A program made the translations under genes and the position numbers. DNA of 64,000 nt from contig NZ_FZOW01000017.1 in assembly GCF_900188125.1 (NCBI RefSeq), forward strand, positions 1 through 64,000. The letters are read 5' to 3'. Position 1 is the stretch's first letter; each line of letters starts with the position of its first letter. Origin of the DNA: Rhodococcoides kyotonense. GTDB lineage: Bacteria; Actinomycetota; Actinomycetes; Mycobacteriales; Mycobacteriaceae. The notes under the pieces were generated by a model. It saw only the letters and a list, made by a program, of their open reading frames with translations. It ran no database searches and was not told the DNA's origin. Positions 1 through 8,414 of the stretch are shown in pieces.

Positions 1-1321
1 CGTTGGGGTACAGGGCTGCGGCGACTGCGGGGTTGGCGGCGATGGCGTTCTCCAGTGCGGCGATGAGACTGTAGGAGCCGCGGTAGGTCCCACCCCTACC
101 CTCACCTTCACCCCCGCCCTGACCTTCACTGCTCGCCTGTGTCGAAAGCGTTTTGGGTGCAGGTATTTTCGGGACTCCGAGTCCCTGGCGACGTCGGCCG
201 CGTCCGAGCGGGTGGAAGGTCATATGGTTCCCGGCGCTCGGGTGTCGCGTGGTGACGGGACCGTCGCCCTCGCGATCCGCGCCCTCGGCCTTACTTCCTG
301 CGCCGTTGTTTTCTGTCTTGCGCTCGGCGTCGTCGGCTGGGGTGTCGTGGTCTGGGGTGATGCCGAGTTCGTCGGCGATGTTGCGGGCTTCGGTGATGAC
401 GATCTGCCAGTCACTGTTGGCGGCGAGTTCGCGGGCGTACTGGGCGTCGATCAGGCCGTGCCCGGCCAGATAGGCGGGGAGATCGCTCAGGCCGGCGAGG
501 GTGGCGAGGTCGATGGTGATCGAGGTGAGCGGCACCCGACGGTCGGGTAGTTCACGTTTCGCGGTGCACGGGTGGTCTTCGACGTCGCAGGTGCACGCCA
601 GATATTGTTCGCGCTGCATGCACGCGGTATAGGCGGCGGCGAGGCGTTGACTGCGGGTGCGGGGGTCGCGTGGGCAGAGGGTGGCGGCCATTTCGGTGAT
701 GGACTGCCAGCATGCGGCGGCGTCGGCGGCTTCGAGGTTCGCTTCGATGGTGGCGATGAGGTCTTTGTCGCGGTAGCGGACTCCGGTGAGTTTCTTGAGG
801 TCTTCGCGGGCGTCGGCGGCTTCGTCGGGTGCGGTGCGTTGGATGATGGCGGCGATTTCGGTGGCGAGCGGTCCCGGGGACAGGCGACGGGCAGCGGCGA
901 GCACTTCGGCTTCGATACGTCCAGTGGCACCCGGAGTTATCGAATTGGTGACTCGGTAGATGGCGCGGACGCGGGCGAGGTCGAGTTCCCCGGCGTCGAA
1001 TGCTGATTTGATGGCGGGTAGTCGCAGGCGTAGGTCCATGCCGATCTCGGCGAACGTGTCGGCGACGGTTTTGGAGCAGCCGAGGGCTTTCGCGGTTTCG
1101 GAGGCGGCGTAGTTGCCGGCGTCGGTGATCAGGTCCCCGATTTGGATGGTTTGGTGGATGCAGGAGTCCCAGATCTGGGCTGCGAGGGCGACTTTGCGGG
1201 CGCATGCCTGGTTCTCACGGACCGCGTTCTCGGACAGCTCGGCCAGCAGCGTGGTGTCGATGACCGGTTTCTTCTGCGGACCTGCGTACTTGGCGAATGC
1301 GCTGCGTTGGTGGAACGCCAT
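1..1321 (-). CDS. DUF222 / 13E12-repeat HNH-family protein, 3' part outside window
   Basis: An open frame runs without a stop from an ATG at 1321 to the left edge, so the C-terminus is missing. The protein begins MAFHQRSAFAKYAG and has the helical DUF222 N-terminal region, with alanine-rich helices such as GRIEAEVLAAARRLSPGPLA, a Cys-containing loop CTCDVEDHPC near residue 245, then a low-complexity Gly/Glu linker. Members of this family, common and multi-copy in Rhodococcus and mycobacteria, usually end in an HNH nuclease domain, which would lie off the window. A G-rich Shine-Dalgarno-like run (about 1330-1336) precedes the ATG. DNA cleavage activity is unproven for the family. Confidence 0.82.
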   Translation of the reverse strand, partial: MAFHQRSAFAKYAGPQKKPVIDTTLLAELSENAVRENQACARKVALAAQIWDSCIHQTIQIGDLITDAGNYAASETAKALGCSKTVADTFAEIGMDLRLRLPAIKSAFDAGELDLARVRAIYRVTNSITPGATGRIEAEVLAAARRLSPGPLATEIAAIIQRTAPDEAADAREDLKKLTGVRYRDKDLIATIEANLEAADAAACWQSITEMAATLCPRDPRTRSQRLAAAYTACMQREQYLACTCDVEDHPCTAKRELPDRRVPLTSITIDLATLAGLSDLPAYLAGHGLIDAQYARELAANSDWQIVITEARNIADELGITPDHDTPADDAERKTENNGAGSKAEGADREGDGPVTTRHPSAGNHMTFHPLGRGRRRQGLGVPKIPAPKTLSTQASSEGQGGGEGEGRGGTYRGSYSLIAALENAIAANPAVAAALYPN

Positions 1322-1491
1322 GGATTCAAGCCCCCCGACTCGATTCGAACGTACTTTCGATACTACCGGCAATGCGACGCCTGTCAAGGCCAAAATGACA
1401 GCACTGCAACTACTTACGGTTTCGCATGTGCATCCGGGAGTCCGAGGGAACTCAGTTACGCTCGAAGAGCGCAACTGGACGAGATCGAAAC

Positions 1492-1538
1492 CCGTACTTA
1501 TGCGGGCGAATCGGACAGAAAACTCTGCATAAGCGCGG
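1492..1538. repeat. 47-bp palindromic repeat R1, copy a (diverged)
   Basis: Two 14-bp arms (1492-1505 and 1525-1538) flank a 19-bp centre. This copy has two arm mismatches relative to the consensus CCGCACTTATGCAG / CTGCATAAGTGCGG. It lies between the start of the DUF222 gene and the 3' end of the membrane-protein gene. There is no T-tract, so a simple intrinsic terminator is not supported. Confidence 0.75.
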
Positions 1539-1568
1539 ATTCGGGCCAGGAACAGGCTCGCAGACGTC

Positions 1569-1982
1569 TTATCGCGCCGTATCCTGATTCCGAGAACCCT
1601 TGTAGAGCAACGAAATGCCGGACAGCAGAACAAGAGCCACGCCCACGACGGTCAACGCGATGAACGCCCGCGGAACCCACAGGTCGAGCACGAAAATCTG
1701 CCACAGTACCCAGCCGATCGCAATCAACCCGATCACGCCGGCTGCCGTCGACGCCCCAGTGATGTCCACGAGCAGCGCCGCCGCACAGATCAACGGCGCC
1801 ATACCGAGCACCACCAGCACGAACAGGCCCGAATAGCGGTAGTCCCACGTATGCCAAGCAGGGAGCATGTCGACGCGTAGACCAAGGGAGCGACCCGAAG
1901 AATCGGACACCAAGGACACTCCGTTGAACAGTCCTGCGGCTCCGAGCACGGTCAAAACCGCTGCAGTCGACAATTTCCTCAC
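1569..1982 (-). CDS. small four-helix membrane protein, unknown function
   Basis: A GTG at 1982 gives a 137-residue protein starting VRKLSTAAVLTVLGAAG. Four hydrophobic segments are visible, at about residues 6-24, 50-68, 76-95 and 106-124, with a polar loop (SDSSGRSLGLRVDM) after the first. A longer frame exists upstream but would overlap the neighbouring SDR gene and reads as non-coding. No family is recognised. It lies 35 bp downstream of the SDR gene on the same strand and may be co-transcribed. Confidence 0.6.
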   Translation of the reverse strand: MRKLSTAAVLTVLGAAGLFNGVSLVSDSSGRSLGLRVDMLPAWHTWDYRYSGLFVLVVLGMAPLICAAALLVDITGASTAAGVIGLIAIGWVLWQIFVLDLWVPRAFIALTVVGVALVLLSGISLLYKGSRNQDTAR

Positions 1983-2017
1983 GCACCCAGTGTGAACGAC
2001 TGCAGCTCTTCTGTCAG

Positions 2018-2902
2018 TTACCGCCACACATCCGGCTGGGAACCGTCCACATCGGTGAACCCGTACACCCTGGCCAACATGCCGACAGTCACCGACTGCT
2101 GATTCCACCGTGTCTTGTCGGGATCGGCTGCAAGCGAGGCGATTCCGCGCCCCACGAAACGAGGCGTCTCCGATTTCGCGAAGTCCGCCGGTGCCGTCGT
2201 GCCCACCGCGTCGCGCCACGTGTCCTCGGTGACGCCGAACGCGTCGAGCATCATCTCCGAACGCAGCCACCCCGGCGTCACCGCGACGGCCGTGCATCCA
2301 TGCGGCGCGAGCTCATGCCCCTGCGAGTAGGCAAGCCGGCTGACCGCGACTTTCGCCAGGTCGTAATACACCGAAATGCGGTAGTTCCGATCGTTGTAAT
2401 CCTTCGTTCCGTCCGTCATCTCGACCAGCAGCCCGCCCGGCCGGGAGATCAGCAGCGGCAACAAATAATGCGACGTGATGACGTGCGTATCGATCGCCAG
2501 CCGAAGGATACGCAGGCCGTCGTCCAGTGAGTGCTCCCACACCGGGGTATTCCATTGCGGTGGAGGTCCTTTGAGAATCTCGGCACCCCAGATGTCGTTG
2601 ACCAGGATGTCGATGTGTCCGTAGTCGACTCGAATGCGCTCCGCCAACGCGGCAACCTGATGCGAGACAAGATGGTCGACGGCGATCGCAACGCCGGTTC
2701 CGCCGAGGGCTGTCACCAGTTCGGCTGTCTCCTCGATGGTTTCGGGTCGGTCGTAGTCCGAAACCAACGTTCCGGTGCGACTCGACCGCCCCGTGCAGAT
2801 CACCGTCGCACCCGCTTCACCCAGCGCGGCGGCAATCCCCCGGCCGGCACCGCGCGTGGCCCCGGCGACAACGGCAATGGCGTCGGACAGTGGTTTGCTC
2901 AT
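2018..2902 (-). CDS. short-chain dehydrogenase/reductase
   Basis: The protein has 294 residues. The cofactor-binding motif GATRGAGRGIA lies near the N-terminus and the catalytic YDLAK segment with Tyr and Lys near residue 185. The active-site Ser region is replaced by VEMTDGT, as in a subgroup of SDRs with C-terminal extensions. Substrate is unknown. ATG 2902 is chosen because the upstream extension of the frame consists of repeat element R2 (2941-3014), not conserved coding sequence. Confidence 0.85.
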   Translation of the reverse strand: MSKPLSDAIAVVAGATRGAGRGIAAALGEAGATVICTGRSSRTGTLVSDYDRPETIEETAELVTALGGTGVAIAVDHLVSHQVAALAERIRVDYGHIDILVNDIWGAEILKGPPPQWNTPVWEHSLDDGLRILRLAIDTHVITSHYLLPLLISRPGGLLVEMTDGTKDYNDRNYRISVYYDLAKVAVSRLAYSQGHELAPHGCTAVAVTPGWLRSEMMLDAFGVTEDTWRDAVGTTAPADFAKSETPRFVGRGIASLAADPDKTRWNQQSVTVGMLARVYGFTDVDGSQPDVWR

Positions 2903-2940
2903 GCCTTCGATTGTGCGCCGAGGCGCAGCAAGCGACAGGA

Positions 2941-3014
2941 AAATCAGCGCTACCGCGGCACCGAGCGTCGTCCCGTTCCGTCGCTCCCGCACAATCGCCT
3001 TTGCATCGTCCCCG
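2941..3014. repeat. R2 repeat element, copy a
   Basis: About 75 bp, sharing the block CTACCGCGGCACCGAGCGT and then TCGCTCCCGCACAATC with four other loci in the window (39881, 42041, 56653, 62693). It fills most of the gap between the SDR start and the arsR1 stop. On the minus strand part of it reads as an open frame (RERRNGTTLGAAVAL), which inflates the apparent length of the SDR. Confidence 0.75.
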
Positions 3015-3020
3015 ACCCGG

Positions 3021-3380
3021 TCAGGCGCAGCAGTTGGGGTTCAGGACCACTCGCAACGCTTCGAGCGACTCCGCCCGCGCCGAGTAGTACACATTCATGC
3101 CGCGCCGAGTGGCGACGACCATGCCCGCCTTCTTCAGCTGCCCGAGGTGGTGGCTGACAGTGGACTCGGCCAGCCCGACCGACGTCGCGAGATCGCACGT
3201 ACATATCTCACCCGCACTGTCGGTGAGCAGCACCGACAGCAGTTTGATACGCGCCGGATCTGCCAGGGCTTTCAGTCGGACGGCGAGTTCGAGGGCGGCG
3301 TCGTCGGACATCGGGGCTGCAGAGACGGGCGCACAGCAGATGGGGGCTGTGGCATCGATCAGCGGCAACGTTTTCGGCAC
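3021..3380 (-). CDS. arsR: ArsR/SmtB-type arsenic-responsive repressor
   Basis: 119 residues, winged-helix ArsR fold with recognition helix SVGLAESTVSHHLGQLKK. With a GTG start at 3380 the protein begins VPKTLPLIDATAPICCAP, placing vicinal cysteines at residues 15 and 16, the positions of the As(III) ligands described for corynebacterial ArsR1; further cysteines sit at 60 and 62 (ICTCDL). The ATG at 3407 would lie in the divergent promoter and is less likely. It is expected to repress itself and arsI by binding the inverted repeat at 3408-3450. Confidence 0.88.
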   Translation of the reverse strand: MPKTLPLIDATAPICCAPVSAAPMSDDAALELAVRLKALADPARIKLLSVLLTDSAGEICTCDLATSVGLAESTVSHHLGQLKKAGMVVATRRGMNVYYSARAESLEALRVVLNPNCCA

Positions 3381-3400
3381 GCAGCCGATCGTACACCTTC

Positions 3401-3453
3401 TTGACATATATCGAATTAGCGGCAGTGTGGGACGGGCACGAATTCGATATAAG
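3401..3453. promoter_or_regulatory. arsR1-arsI divergent promoter with inverted-repeat operator
   Basis: The 10-mer ATATCGAATT at 3408-3417 is perfectly inverted as AATTCGATAT at 3441-3450, 23 bp apart. One half overlaps a minus-strand TATATG (-10-like for arsR1) and the other a TATAAG just upstream of arsI. A plus-strand TTGACA lies at 3401-3406. This is the expected arrangement for an ArsR operator. Confidence 0.6.
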
Positions 3454-3474
3454 TCTCAGAGGTGGAGGAATCTC

Positions 3475-3906
3475 ATGTCTCGCGCACAGCTCGCATTGAA
3501 CGTCGACGATCTCGATGTGGCAGTCACGTTCTACTCCAAACTGTTCGGTACCCAGCCTGCGAAGTCGAAGCAGGGCTACGCGAATTTCGCCATCGCCGAA
3601 CCTCCGCTGAAGCTGGTGTTGATCGAAAACCCCGGTAAGGGAGGCACTGTCAACCATCTCGGCGTCGAGGTCGAGTCCTCGGAGAAGGTGCATGCCGAGA
3701 TCGCCCGGCTCAGCGGCGAGGGTCTGTTCACCGACGAGGAAATCGGCACAACCTGTTGCTTCGCCACGCAGGACAAGGTGTGGGTGACGGGGCCGGCGGG
3801 AGAGAAGTGGGAGGTCTATACGGTGCTGGCCGACTCGGACACGTTCGGGTCGAGCCCGCAGCTGCTCGACGACCGATGCTGCGGCAGCGAAAAGTCCTGC
3901 TGCTGA
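3475..3906 (+). CDS. arsI: ArsI-type organoarsenical C-As lyase (VOC/CadI family)
   Basis: 143 residues, glyoxalase/dioxygenase (VOC) fold. Vicinal cysteines Cys94-Cys95 in GTTCCFATQDKVW match the trivalent-arsenical binding pair of ArsI, and His61 (NHLGVEV) and Glu113 (EKWEVY) fit the Fe(II) ligands. The tail carries extra CC pairs (DRCCGSEKSCC), typical of this actinobacterial branch. It would cleave the C-As bond of methyl- or aromatic As(III). A GTGGAGG ribosome site precedes ATG 3475. The frame extends upstream without a credible start. It is divergent from arsR1 and convergent with arsC. The related name CadI (cadmium-induced) is the main alternative. Confidence 0.85.
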   Translation: MSRAQLALNVDDLDVAVTFYSKLFGTQPAKSKQGYANFAIAEPPLKLVLIENPGKGGTVNHLGVEVESSEKVHAEIARLSGEGLFTDEEIGTTCCFATQDKVWVTGPAGEKWEVYTVLADSDTFGSSPQLLDDRCCGSEKSCC

Positions 3907-3912
3907 GAGTGT

Positions 3913-4314
3913 TCAGTCGCGGAGGCGTCGGGCGAGTTCGGTGACGCGGGAGGAGATGTCGTCGCGCACCAGCCGCATTCGCTCGATGCCGTCGATCCCG
4001 CGTTCCGATGGCTCGTCGGTGTCCCAGTTCAGATAGGTTGGTCCGTCGACTGTCTCGACCGTCGCCTCGCGCCCGAGCGTGACGACGTAGTCGACTCGGG
4101 AAAGTAGTTCGGGATCAATGGGTTTCGGCTGTTCACCCGTGAGGTCGACGCCCACCTCCAGCAACGACTGCGCCGACAGTGCGTTCACGGAACTTCCGGG
4201 TTTCGTTCCCGCCGAGTGCACTTCGACCGACGGGCCTGCGATCTTCCGCATCAGACCCGCCGCCATCTGCGACTTACCGCCGTTCTTCACGCACACGAAC
4301 AACACGCTGGCCAT
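3913..4314 (-). CDS. arsC: arsenate reductase, LMW-phosphatase/mycothiol type
   Basis: 133 residues. The P-loop-like [13 protein letters not shown] at residues 8-20 has the nucleophilic Cys8 and the Asn/Gly pattern of actinobacterial mycothiol-dependent ArsC rather than a true CX5R phosphatase. ATG 4314 overlaps the acr3 stop codon by one base (TGATG), so translation is coupled. It is the last gene of arsR2-acr3-arsC. Expected role: cytoplasmic reduction of As(V) to As(III) for export by Acr3. Confidence 0.88.
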   Translation of the reverse strand: MASVLFVCVKNGGKSQMAAGLMRKIAGPSVEVHSAGTKPGSSVNALSAQSLLEVGVDLTGEQPKPIDPELLSRVDYVVTLGREATVETVDGPTYLNWDTDEPSERGIDGIERMRLVRDDISSRVTELARRLRD

Positions 4315-5360
4315 CAGAACTCCTTCACGAGTTCGAAGCGCTTCCGAAGCGCGAGAGACACATACACCAGCCCGACGAGCACAGGCACTTCGATCAGCGG
4401 GCCGACGACGCCGGCCAGGGCCTGCCCCGACGTCGCACCGTATGTCGCGATTGCCACTGCGATCGCAAGCTCGAAGTTGTTGCCCGCAGCGGTGAATGCG
4501 AGTGTCGTGGTTCGTGCGTAGCCCAGGCCCAGTGCTGCGCCGAGGGCGTAACCGCCGCCCCACATCACTGCGAAGTACACCAGCAACGGAATCGCGATGC
4601 GCACGACGTCGAGAGGCTGCGACACGATCCGATCACCCTGTAGCGCAAAAAGAATCACGATGGTGAACAACAATCCGTAGAGCGCCCAGGGCCCGATCCT
4701 CGGCAGAAGTGTCGTTTCGTACCAGTGTCGCCCCTTCGCTCGTTCTCCGACGACCCTCGACAGGAAGCCTGCGACCAGCGGTATGCCCAGGAAGATGAGT
4801 ACGGACTTCGCGATCTGCCAGGGCGACGCCTCGATCACGGTCTGGTCGAGCCCTAACCATCCGGGCAGCACCGACAAGTAGAACCAGCCGAGCACCGCGA
4901 ACATGATCACCTGGAACACCGAATTGACGGCCACCAGCACTGCGGCGGCTTCGCGGTCTCCGCAGGCGAGGTCGTTCCAGATGATGACCATCGCGATGCA
5001 TCGGGCCAGGCCGACGATGATCAGTCCGGTGCGGTACTCCGGCAGATCCGGCAGAAACACCCAGGCCAGCGTGAACATCAGCAGAGGGCCGAGGACCCAG
5101 TTGAGTACCAGCGATCCGATGAGCAGACGCCTGTCGCCGGTCACGGCGCCGAGCCTGTCGTACCGAACTTTCGCCAGCACCGGATACATCATGACCAGCA
5201 GGCCGATGGCGATCGGCAGTGAGATGCCGTCGATAGAGACCGTGGAGAGTGCGTCGTCGAGACCCGGTACGACGCGGCCGAGTCCCAAGCCGAGCGCCAT
5301 CGCGATGCCGATCCAGAGTGGCAGGAAACGGTCGAGCGTCGAGAGTTTCGGCTCGGTCAT
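4314..5360 (-). CDS. acr3: Acr3-family arsenite efflux permease
   Basis: 348 residues with about ten membrane helices. The family signature around the TM4 cysteine, [19 protein letters not shown], is intact, and so is the [15 protein letters not shown] segment of TM9. It exports As(OH)3 driven by the membrane potential. ATG 5360 overlaps the arsR2 stop (ATGA) and the gene ends in the arsC start, so the three genes form one operon. The longer upstream frame overlaps arsR2 entirely and is rejected. Confidence 0.92.
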   Translation of the reverse strand: MTEPKLSTLDRFLPLWIGIAMALGLGLGRVVPGLDDALSTVSIDGISLPIAIGLLVMMYPVLAKVRYDRLGAVTGDRRLLIGSLVLNWVLGPLLMFTLAWVFLPDLPEYRTGLIIVGLARCIAMVIIWNDLACGDREAAAVLVAVNSVFQVIMFAVLGWFYLSVLPGWLGLDQTVIEASPWQIAKSVLIFLGIPLVAGFLSRVVGERAKGRHWYETTLLPRIGPWALYGLLFTIVILFALQGDRIVSQPLDVVRIAIPLLVYFAVMWGGGYALGAALGLGYARTTTLAFTAAGNNFELAIAVAIATYGATSGQALAGVVGPLIEVPVLVGLVYVSLALRKRFELVKEF

Positions 5361-5677
5361 GCCGGTACTGCCGAAAGATACTGCAGCGCAACCGGAACGG
5401 CGCGGTAGTAGACCCACGTGCCGCGGCGTTCTGATTCGAGCAGCCCGGCCTCGCGCAGAACTTTGAGGTGGTGCGAGATGGTCGGCTGCGAGACGTCGAA
5501 CGAGCCGGAGATGTCGCACACGCACGCCTCCCCGCCCGCATGGCTCGCGACGAGGCTCAGCAGCCGCAGCCGGACCGGATCGCCGAGCGCCTTGAACATC
5601 ACCGCCAGCTCAGCGGCCCGATCCGCGGACAACGGCTCGCCGACCGGCGTGGACGGGCAGCATTCTTGATTCGACAC
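5357..5677 (-). CDS. arsR: second ArsR-type repressor, first gene of the acr3 operon
   Basis: 106 residues with the ArsR winged helix (FDVSQPTISHHLKVLREAGL). It has a Cys pair near the N-terminus (QECCPS) and ACVCDI in the recognition region, the same thiol layout as arsR1. It begins the operon and probably autoregulates through the inverted repeat at 5668-5703. The two ArsR proteins are clearly diverged paralogues. Confidence 0.88.
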   Translation of the reverse strand: MSNQECCPSTPVGEPLSADRAAELAVMFKALGDPVRLRLLSLVASHAGGEACVCDISGSFDVSQPTISHHLKVLREAGLLESERRGTWVYYRAVPVALQYLSAVPA

Positions 5678-5703
5678 CTGTCTATATTGACCGCTGTCGA
5701 ATC
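5668..5703. promoter_or_regulatory. predicted ArsR operator upstream of arsR2
   Basis: GATTCGACA (5668-5676) and TGTCGAATC (5695-5703) form a perfect 9-bp inverted repeat separated by 18 bp, overlapping the arsR2 start region. It shares the TCGAAT core with the arsR1/arsI operator. Confidence 0.55.
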
Positions 5704-5754
5704 AGTAGTCAAAGTATCCTGGCGCCTCTAGGCTCGTCGCGGCCGGAGCGACCG

Positions 5755-6804
5755 CTACCTCCGCGGATCCACCAGAACCTTGGCGTGCACGCTGGTGCCC
5801 GAGTCCAGCTCGTCGAACATGTCGGTCAGCTCGTCGAGACCGATGGTGCCCGTATGCAGTGACAGGACGTCGATGCGGCCCTCGGCGATGGCCGTCATCG
5901 ATCCGACGAAGTCCTCGTGCGAGTAGGCCAGCGATCCGATGACGGTGAGCTCGCGGCTCTGCCAATCGCCGTAGCTGACCTGCGAATCCGTGCCCGGGTA
6001 GCCCAGCAAAGACAACACCCCTCCACGCCGGACGAGCTCGGCCGACGGCTGGAAAAGCTGTGCGACGCCGGTGCATTCGAACAACACGTCGGCACCCAAC
6101 CCATTGGTGGCCGCGCGCAACACCTCCGCGAGGTCCGCCGGCTCGACGACGTCACGGAACCCGAGCTTGACCGCTGCCTCACGACGGTGCGGCGACGGCT
6201 CGGAGATGATGATGCGTCCCGCGCCGCTGTTGCGGGCGTGCTGTGCGGTGAGAAGTCCGATCGGTCCGGCGCCCTGCACGACGACCGTCGACCCGAGCGT
6301 CATCGCAGTGCGTTTCACGGCGTGGAACGTGACGGTGGCCGGCTCGACGAGGGCGGCTTCCTCGTCGGACAACGCGTCGGGCACGGGTACGACGCGTCGC
6401 GCCGAGACCGACAGGACCGTGCCGAAGCCGCCGTGGACGGGCGCGTCGTCGGTGATGCCGTTGGCCTCGGCGAACGCGAGGTCGCAGTGCGCGGCGTGAC
6501 CGGCCGTGCACTGCGGGCATCGACCACACGCAGGCCCGACACCGGCAACAACCCGCTGCCCGACGGCAACAGTCGTCACGCCCGTCCCGACGGCGAGCAC
6601 CGTTCCGGTCCACTCGTGCCCGAACACCGCAGGAGGCAGAGCTGCCGACGAGTACCCGTGGGTGTCCGTCGCGCAGATTCCGCAGTAGGTGATGGCGACG
6701 ACGACACCGTTCTCCGACGGTTCGGGCATGCGCGGCTCGTCGACCGTCTCGGCCTGCTTGGGTGCTACGACGTGGACGTACCGGTTGGCTTGCAAGACTG
6801 ACAT
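5755..6804 (-). CDS. zinc-dependent medium-chain alcohol dehydrogenase
   Basis: 349 residues, MDR superfamily. Catalytic zinc ligands are in YCGICATDTHGY and GHEWTG, a structural-zinc cysteine cluster in CGRCPQCTAGHAAHC, and the Rossmann motif in GAGPIGLL. It is most like the threonine/sorbitol dehydrogenase-type branch; substrate unknown. It is followed by arsR2 on the same strand after a 77-bp gap but is unlikely to belong to the arsenic operon. Confidence 0.85.
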   Translation of the reverse strand: MSVLQANRYVHVVAPKQAETVDEPRMPEPSENGVVVAITYCGICATDTHGYSSAALPPAVFGHEWTGTVLAVGTGVTTVAVGQRVVAGVGPACGRCPQCTAGHAAHCDLAFAEANGITDDAPVHGGFGTVLSVSARRVVPVPDALSDEEAALVEPATVTFHAVKRTAMTLGSTVVVQGAGPIGLLTAQHARNSGAGRIIISEPSPHRREAAVKLGFRDVVEPADLAEVLRAATNGLGADVLFECTGVAQLFQPSAELVRRGGVLSLLGYPGTDSQVSYGDWQSRELTVIGSLAYSHEDFVGSMTAIAEGRIDVLSLHTGTIGLDELTDMFDELDSGTSVHAKVLVDPRR

Positions 6805-6842
6805 GGCGTCATCTTACTCTTTAGTCTGTCAAGTAAGTAGGG

Positions 6843-7868
6843 TCAGTTCGACGCGACTGCGGTGGCCTCGGCGAGCCCGTCGACCAGCGTCGGGAGGAAG
6901 AACGGGATCGACAGTGCTGTCGGGCCGATGGCTGCGCCCGCTTCCTGGCCGACGAATCCCGCCACGGCGCCCTCGGCGACCGCGGGGATCTGGCGGGACG
7001 TCTCGGAGCTCAGGAACTCCTGCAGGGCGGCGTCGGTGTCGACCTGGGTGAACACGACGTCGGCGTCGATCTTGGAGATGTTCTCGGGGGAGACGGTGGT
7101 GGAGAACGGTGAGCTGCCGGTCGTGAGCGTGGTCACCGACGGCGCGGATGTGAAACCGAGGTTCTCGAGCAGCTCGACGCGCGGGTCGGAGGGCAGGAGG
7201 AGGTAGTAGACGGATTCGGCCTCGGACACGTAAGCGATTGTGCGGCCGTCGAATTCGGGGTGCTGAGCTCCGGCGTCCGTGACCTGCTGGTCCAGGTCGG
7301 CGACGACGTCACGTGCTTGGTCGCTGAGACCGAGAACGTCGCCGGTCGTCGTGATGACGTCGCGCCACGGCGTCGACCACAGTTCTTCGGGCGGTGCGAC
7401 GACGGGGATGCCGGCCGCTGTCACCGCGTCGTACTCGGCTTCGGTGAGGCCGGAGTGGGGAGCGAGTAGCACGTCGGGGTCGGTCGCGAGGAGCTGCTCG
7501 ACGGACAGTTCGTACGTCGCGTTGTCAAGGAGTGTGGGCTGGTCGCCGCCCAGCTCGGCGATGGCGTCGGACACCCAGGGGTACATGAGGTCGTCGCCTC
7601 CGCCGTACTCGGCAGACGGGATGGCGACCGGGACGACGCCCAGCGCGAGCACCGCATCGGTCGTGCCGAAGCCCCAGGTTGCGACGCGCTCCGGTAGGGC
7701 GTCGATGGTGGTTTCGCCGTACATGTGCTGCACGGTGACCGGGAAGGAGCCCGTCGAAATTGCTTCTGCTGGAGCGTCGTTCGTGGTGTCGGAGGACCCG
7801 CAGCCTGCCAGCGTCAGGGATACCGCGGTGAGAATTGCGGCCGTGCGGAGGGTTGTTCGGAGCGTCAT
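6843..7868 (-). CDS. iron-siderophore ABC transporter substrate-binding lipoprotein
   Basis: 341 residues. A lipoprotein signal peptide ends in LTLAGCGSS, followed by a FepB/FhuD-like periplasmic-binding fold (MYGETTIDALPERVATWGF; the DPDVLLAP segment is typical). ATG 7868 is preceded by AGGA; ATG 7883 is an alternative. No permease or ATPase gene is adjacent, so it must use partners encoded elsewhere. The upstream iron box predicts derepression under iron limitation. Confidence 0.85.
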   Translation of the reverse strand: MTLRTTLRTAAILTAVSLTLAGCGSSDTTNDAPAEAISTGSFPVTVQHMYGETTIDALPERVATWGFGTTDAVLALGVVPVAIPSAEYGGGDDLMYPWVSDAIAELGGDQPTLLDNATYELSVEQLLATDPDVLLAPHSGLTEAEYDAVTAAGIPVVAPPEELWSTPWRDVITTTGDVLGLSDQARDVVADLDQQVTDAGAQHPEFDGRTIAYVSEAESVYYLLLPSDPRVELLENLGFTSAPSVTTLTTGSSPFSTTVSPENISKIDADVVFTQVDTDAALQEFLSSETSRQIPAVAEGAVAGFVGQEAGAAIGPTALSIPFFLPTLVDGLAEATAVASN

Positions 7869-7902
7869 CGAGATCCTGTTCATTTCTTCGGGCGAAATGT
7901 CC

Positions 7903-7920
7903 AGGTTAGCCTTAGCTTGG
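7903..7920 (-). promoter_or_regulatory. IdeR/DtxR-like iron box
   Basis: The sequence AGGTTAGCCTTAGCTTGG, 35 bp upstream of the siderophore-binding lipoprotein, matches about 13 of 19 positions of the IdeR consensus TTAGGTTAGSCTAACCTAA as known from corynebacteria and mycobacteria. The first half is well conserved, the second degenerate. Confidence 0.5.
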
Positions 7921-7927
7921 TTACTGT

Positions 7928-8308
7928 CTACACCTGCACCAGAACGGCGGTGGGACTCCTGCCTCCGTACACGACGACGACCACCGGCCCCGCGCCCGTG
8001 ACCAGCTGCTCGGCCCCGTCGGAGACCCCGGAGTCGCCAGTCCGAAGGTTGACCCACCCGACCTGCACAGCCGTCGGAACGTCGGTCACGCTCGGCGCGG
8101 AGCGGTCGATGACTGCGTCGACCCCACCGGCGACGACCGTCGGGTGCGCGGCCAAGACGGCAACTTCCGTGGGCACGCCGGCCGCCTGCAGAGCGCTGAC
8201 CGGGTCGACGGGTGGGCTCGCGTGCCCGACCGAGCCGACGCCGAATCCGACCAGGACCGCGATCACGGCCGCAACGATCACCGACGCGGCTCTGGTGAAA
8301 GCCTTCAT
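7928..8308 (-). CDS. small secreted or membrane-anchored protein with WVNL..G.SG motif
   Basis: 126 residues. It has an N-terminal hydrophobic segment (VIVAAVIAVLVGFGVG) and ASPPVDP after it, suggesting a signal peptide or anchor. The C-terminal half contains VGWVNLRTGDSG and TGAGPVVVVVYGG, which resemble segments in the secreted proteins at 45339-45779 and 61655-62161 of this window. The start is taken at ATG 8308 because the signal-like segment follows directly. Function unknown. Confidence 0.6.
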   Translation of the reverse strand: MKAFTRAASVIVAAVIAVLVGFGVGSVGHASPPVDPVSALQAAGVPTEVAVLAAHPTVVAGGVDAVIDRSAPSVTDVPTAVQVGWVNLRTGDSGVSDGAEQLVTGAGPVVVVVYGGRSPTAVLVQV

Positions 8309-8414
8309 CGGTCTCCGATCGTCGCCGCGAGTCCTCGGGTCCAGTGTGACCCGCGAGCGCGGCCGGTGGGATCGAAGTGATCGGATCGTGTCTGGGGCGA
8401 AACAATCGGCGAAG

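Noticed and set aside
153-1663. Several plus-strand frames over the DUF222 gene
   Set aside because: They are shadows of the long minus-strand frame, which runs off the window edge and has clear family features.
7869-8405. N-terminal extension of the siderophore-binding protein
   Set aside because: It is antisense-like, Arg-rich and overlaps the small secreted-protein gene; the lipoprotein signal starts at 7868.
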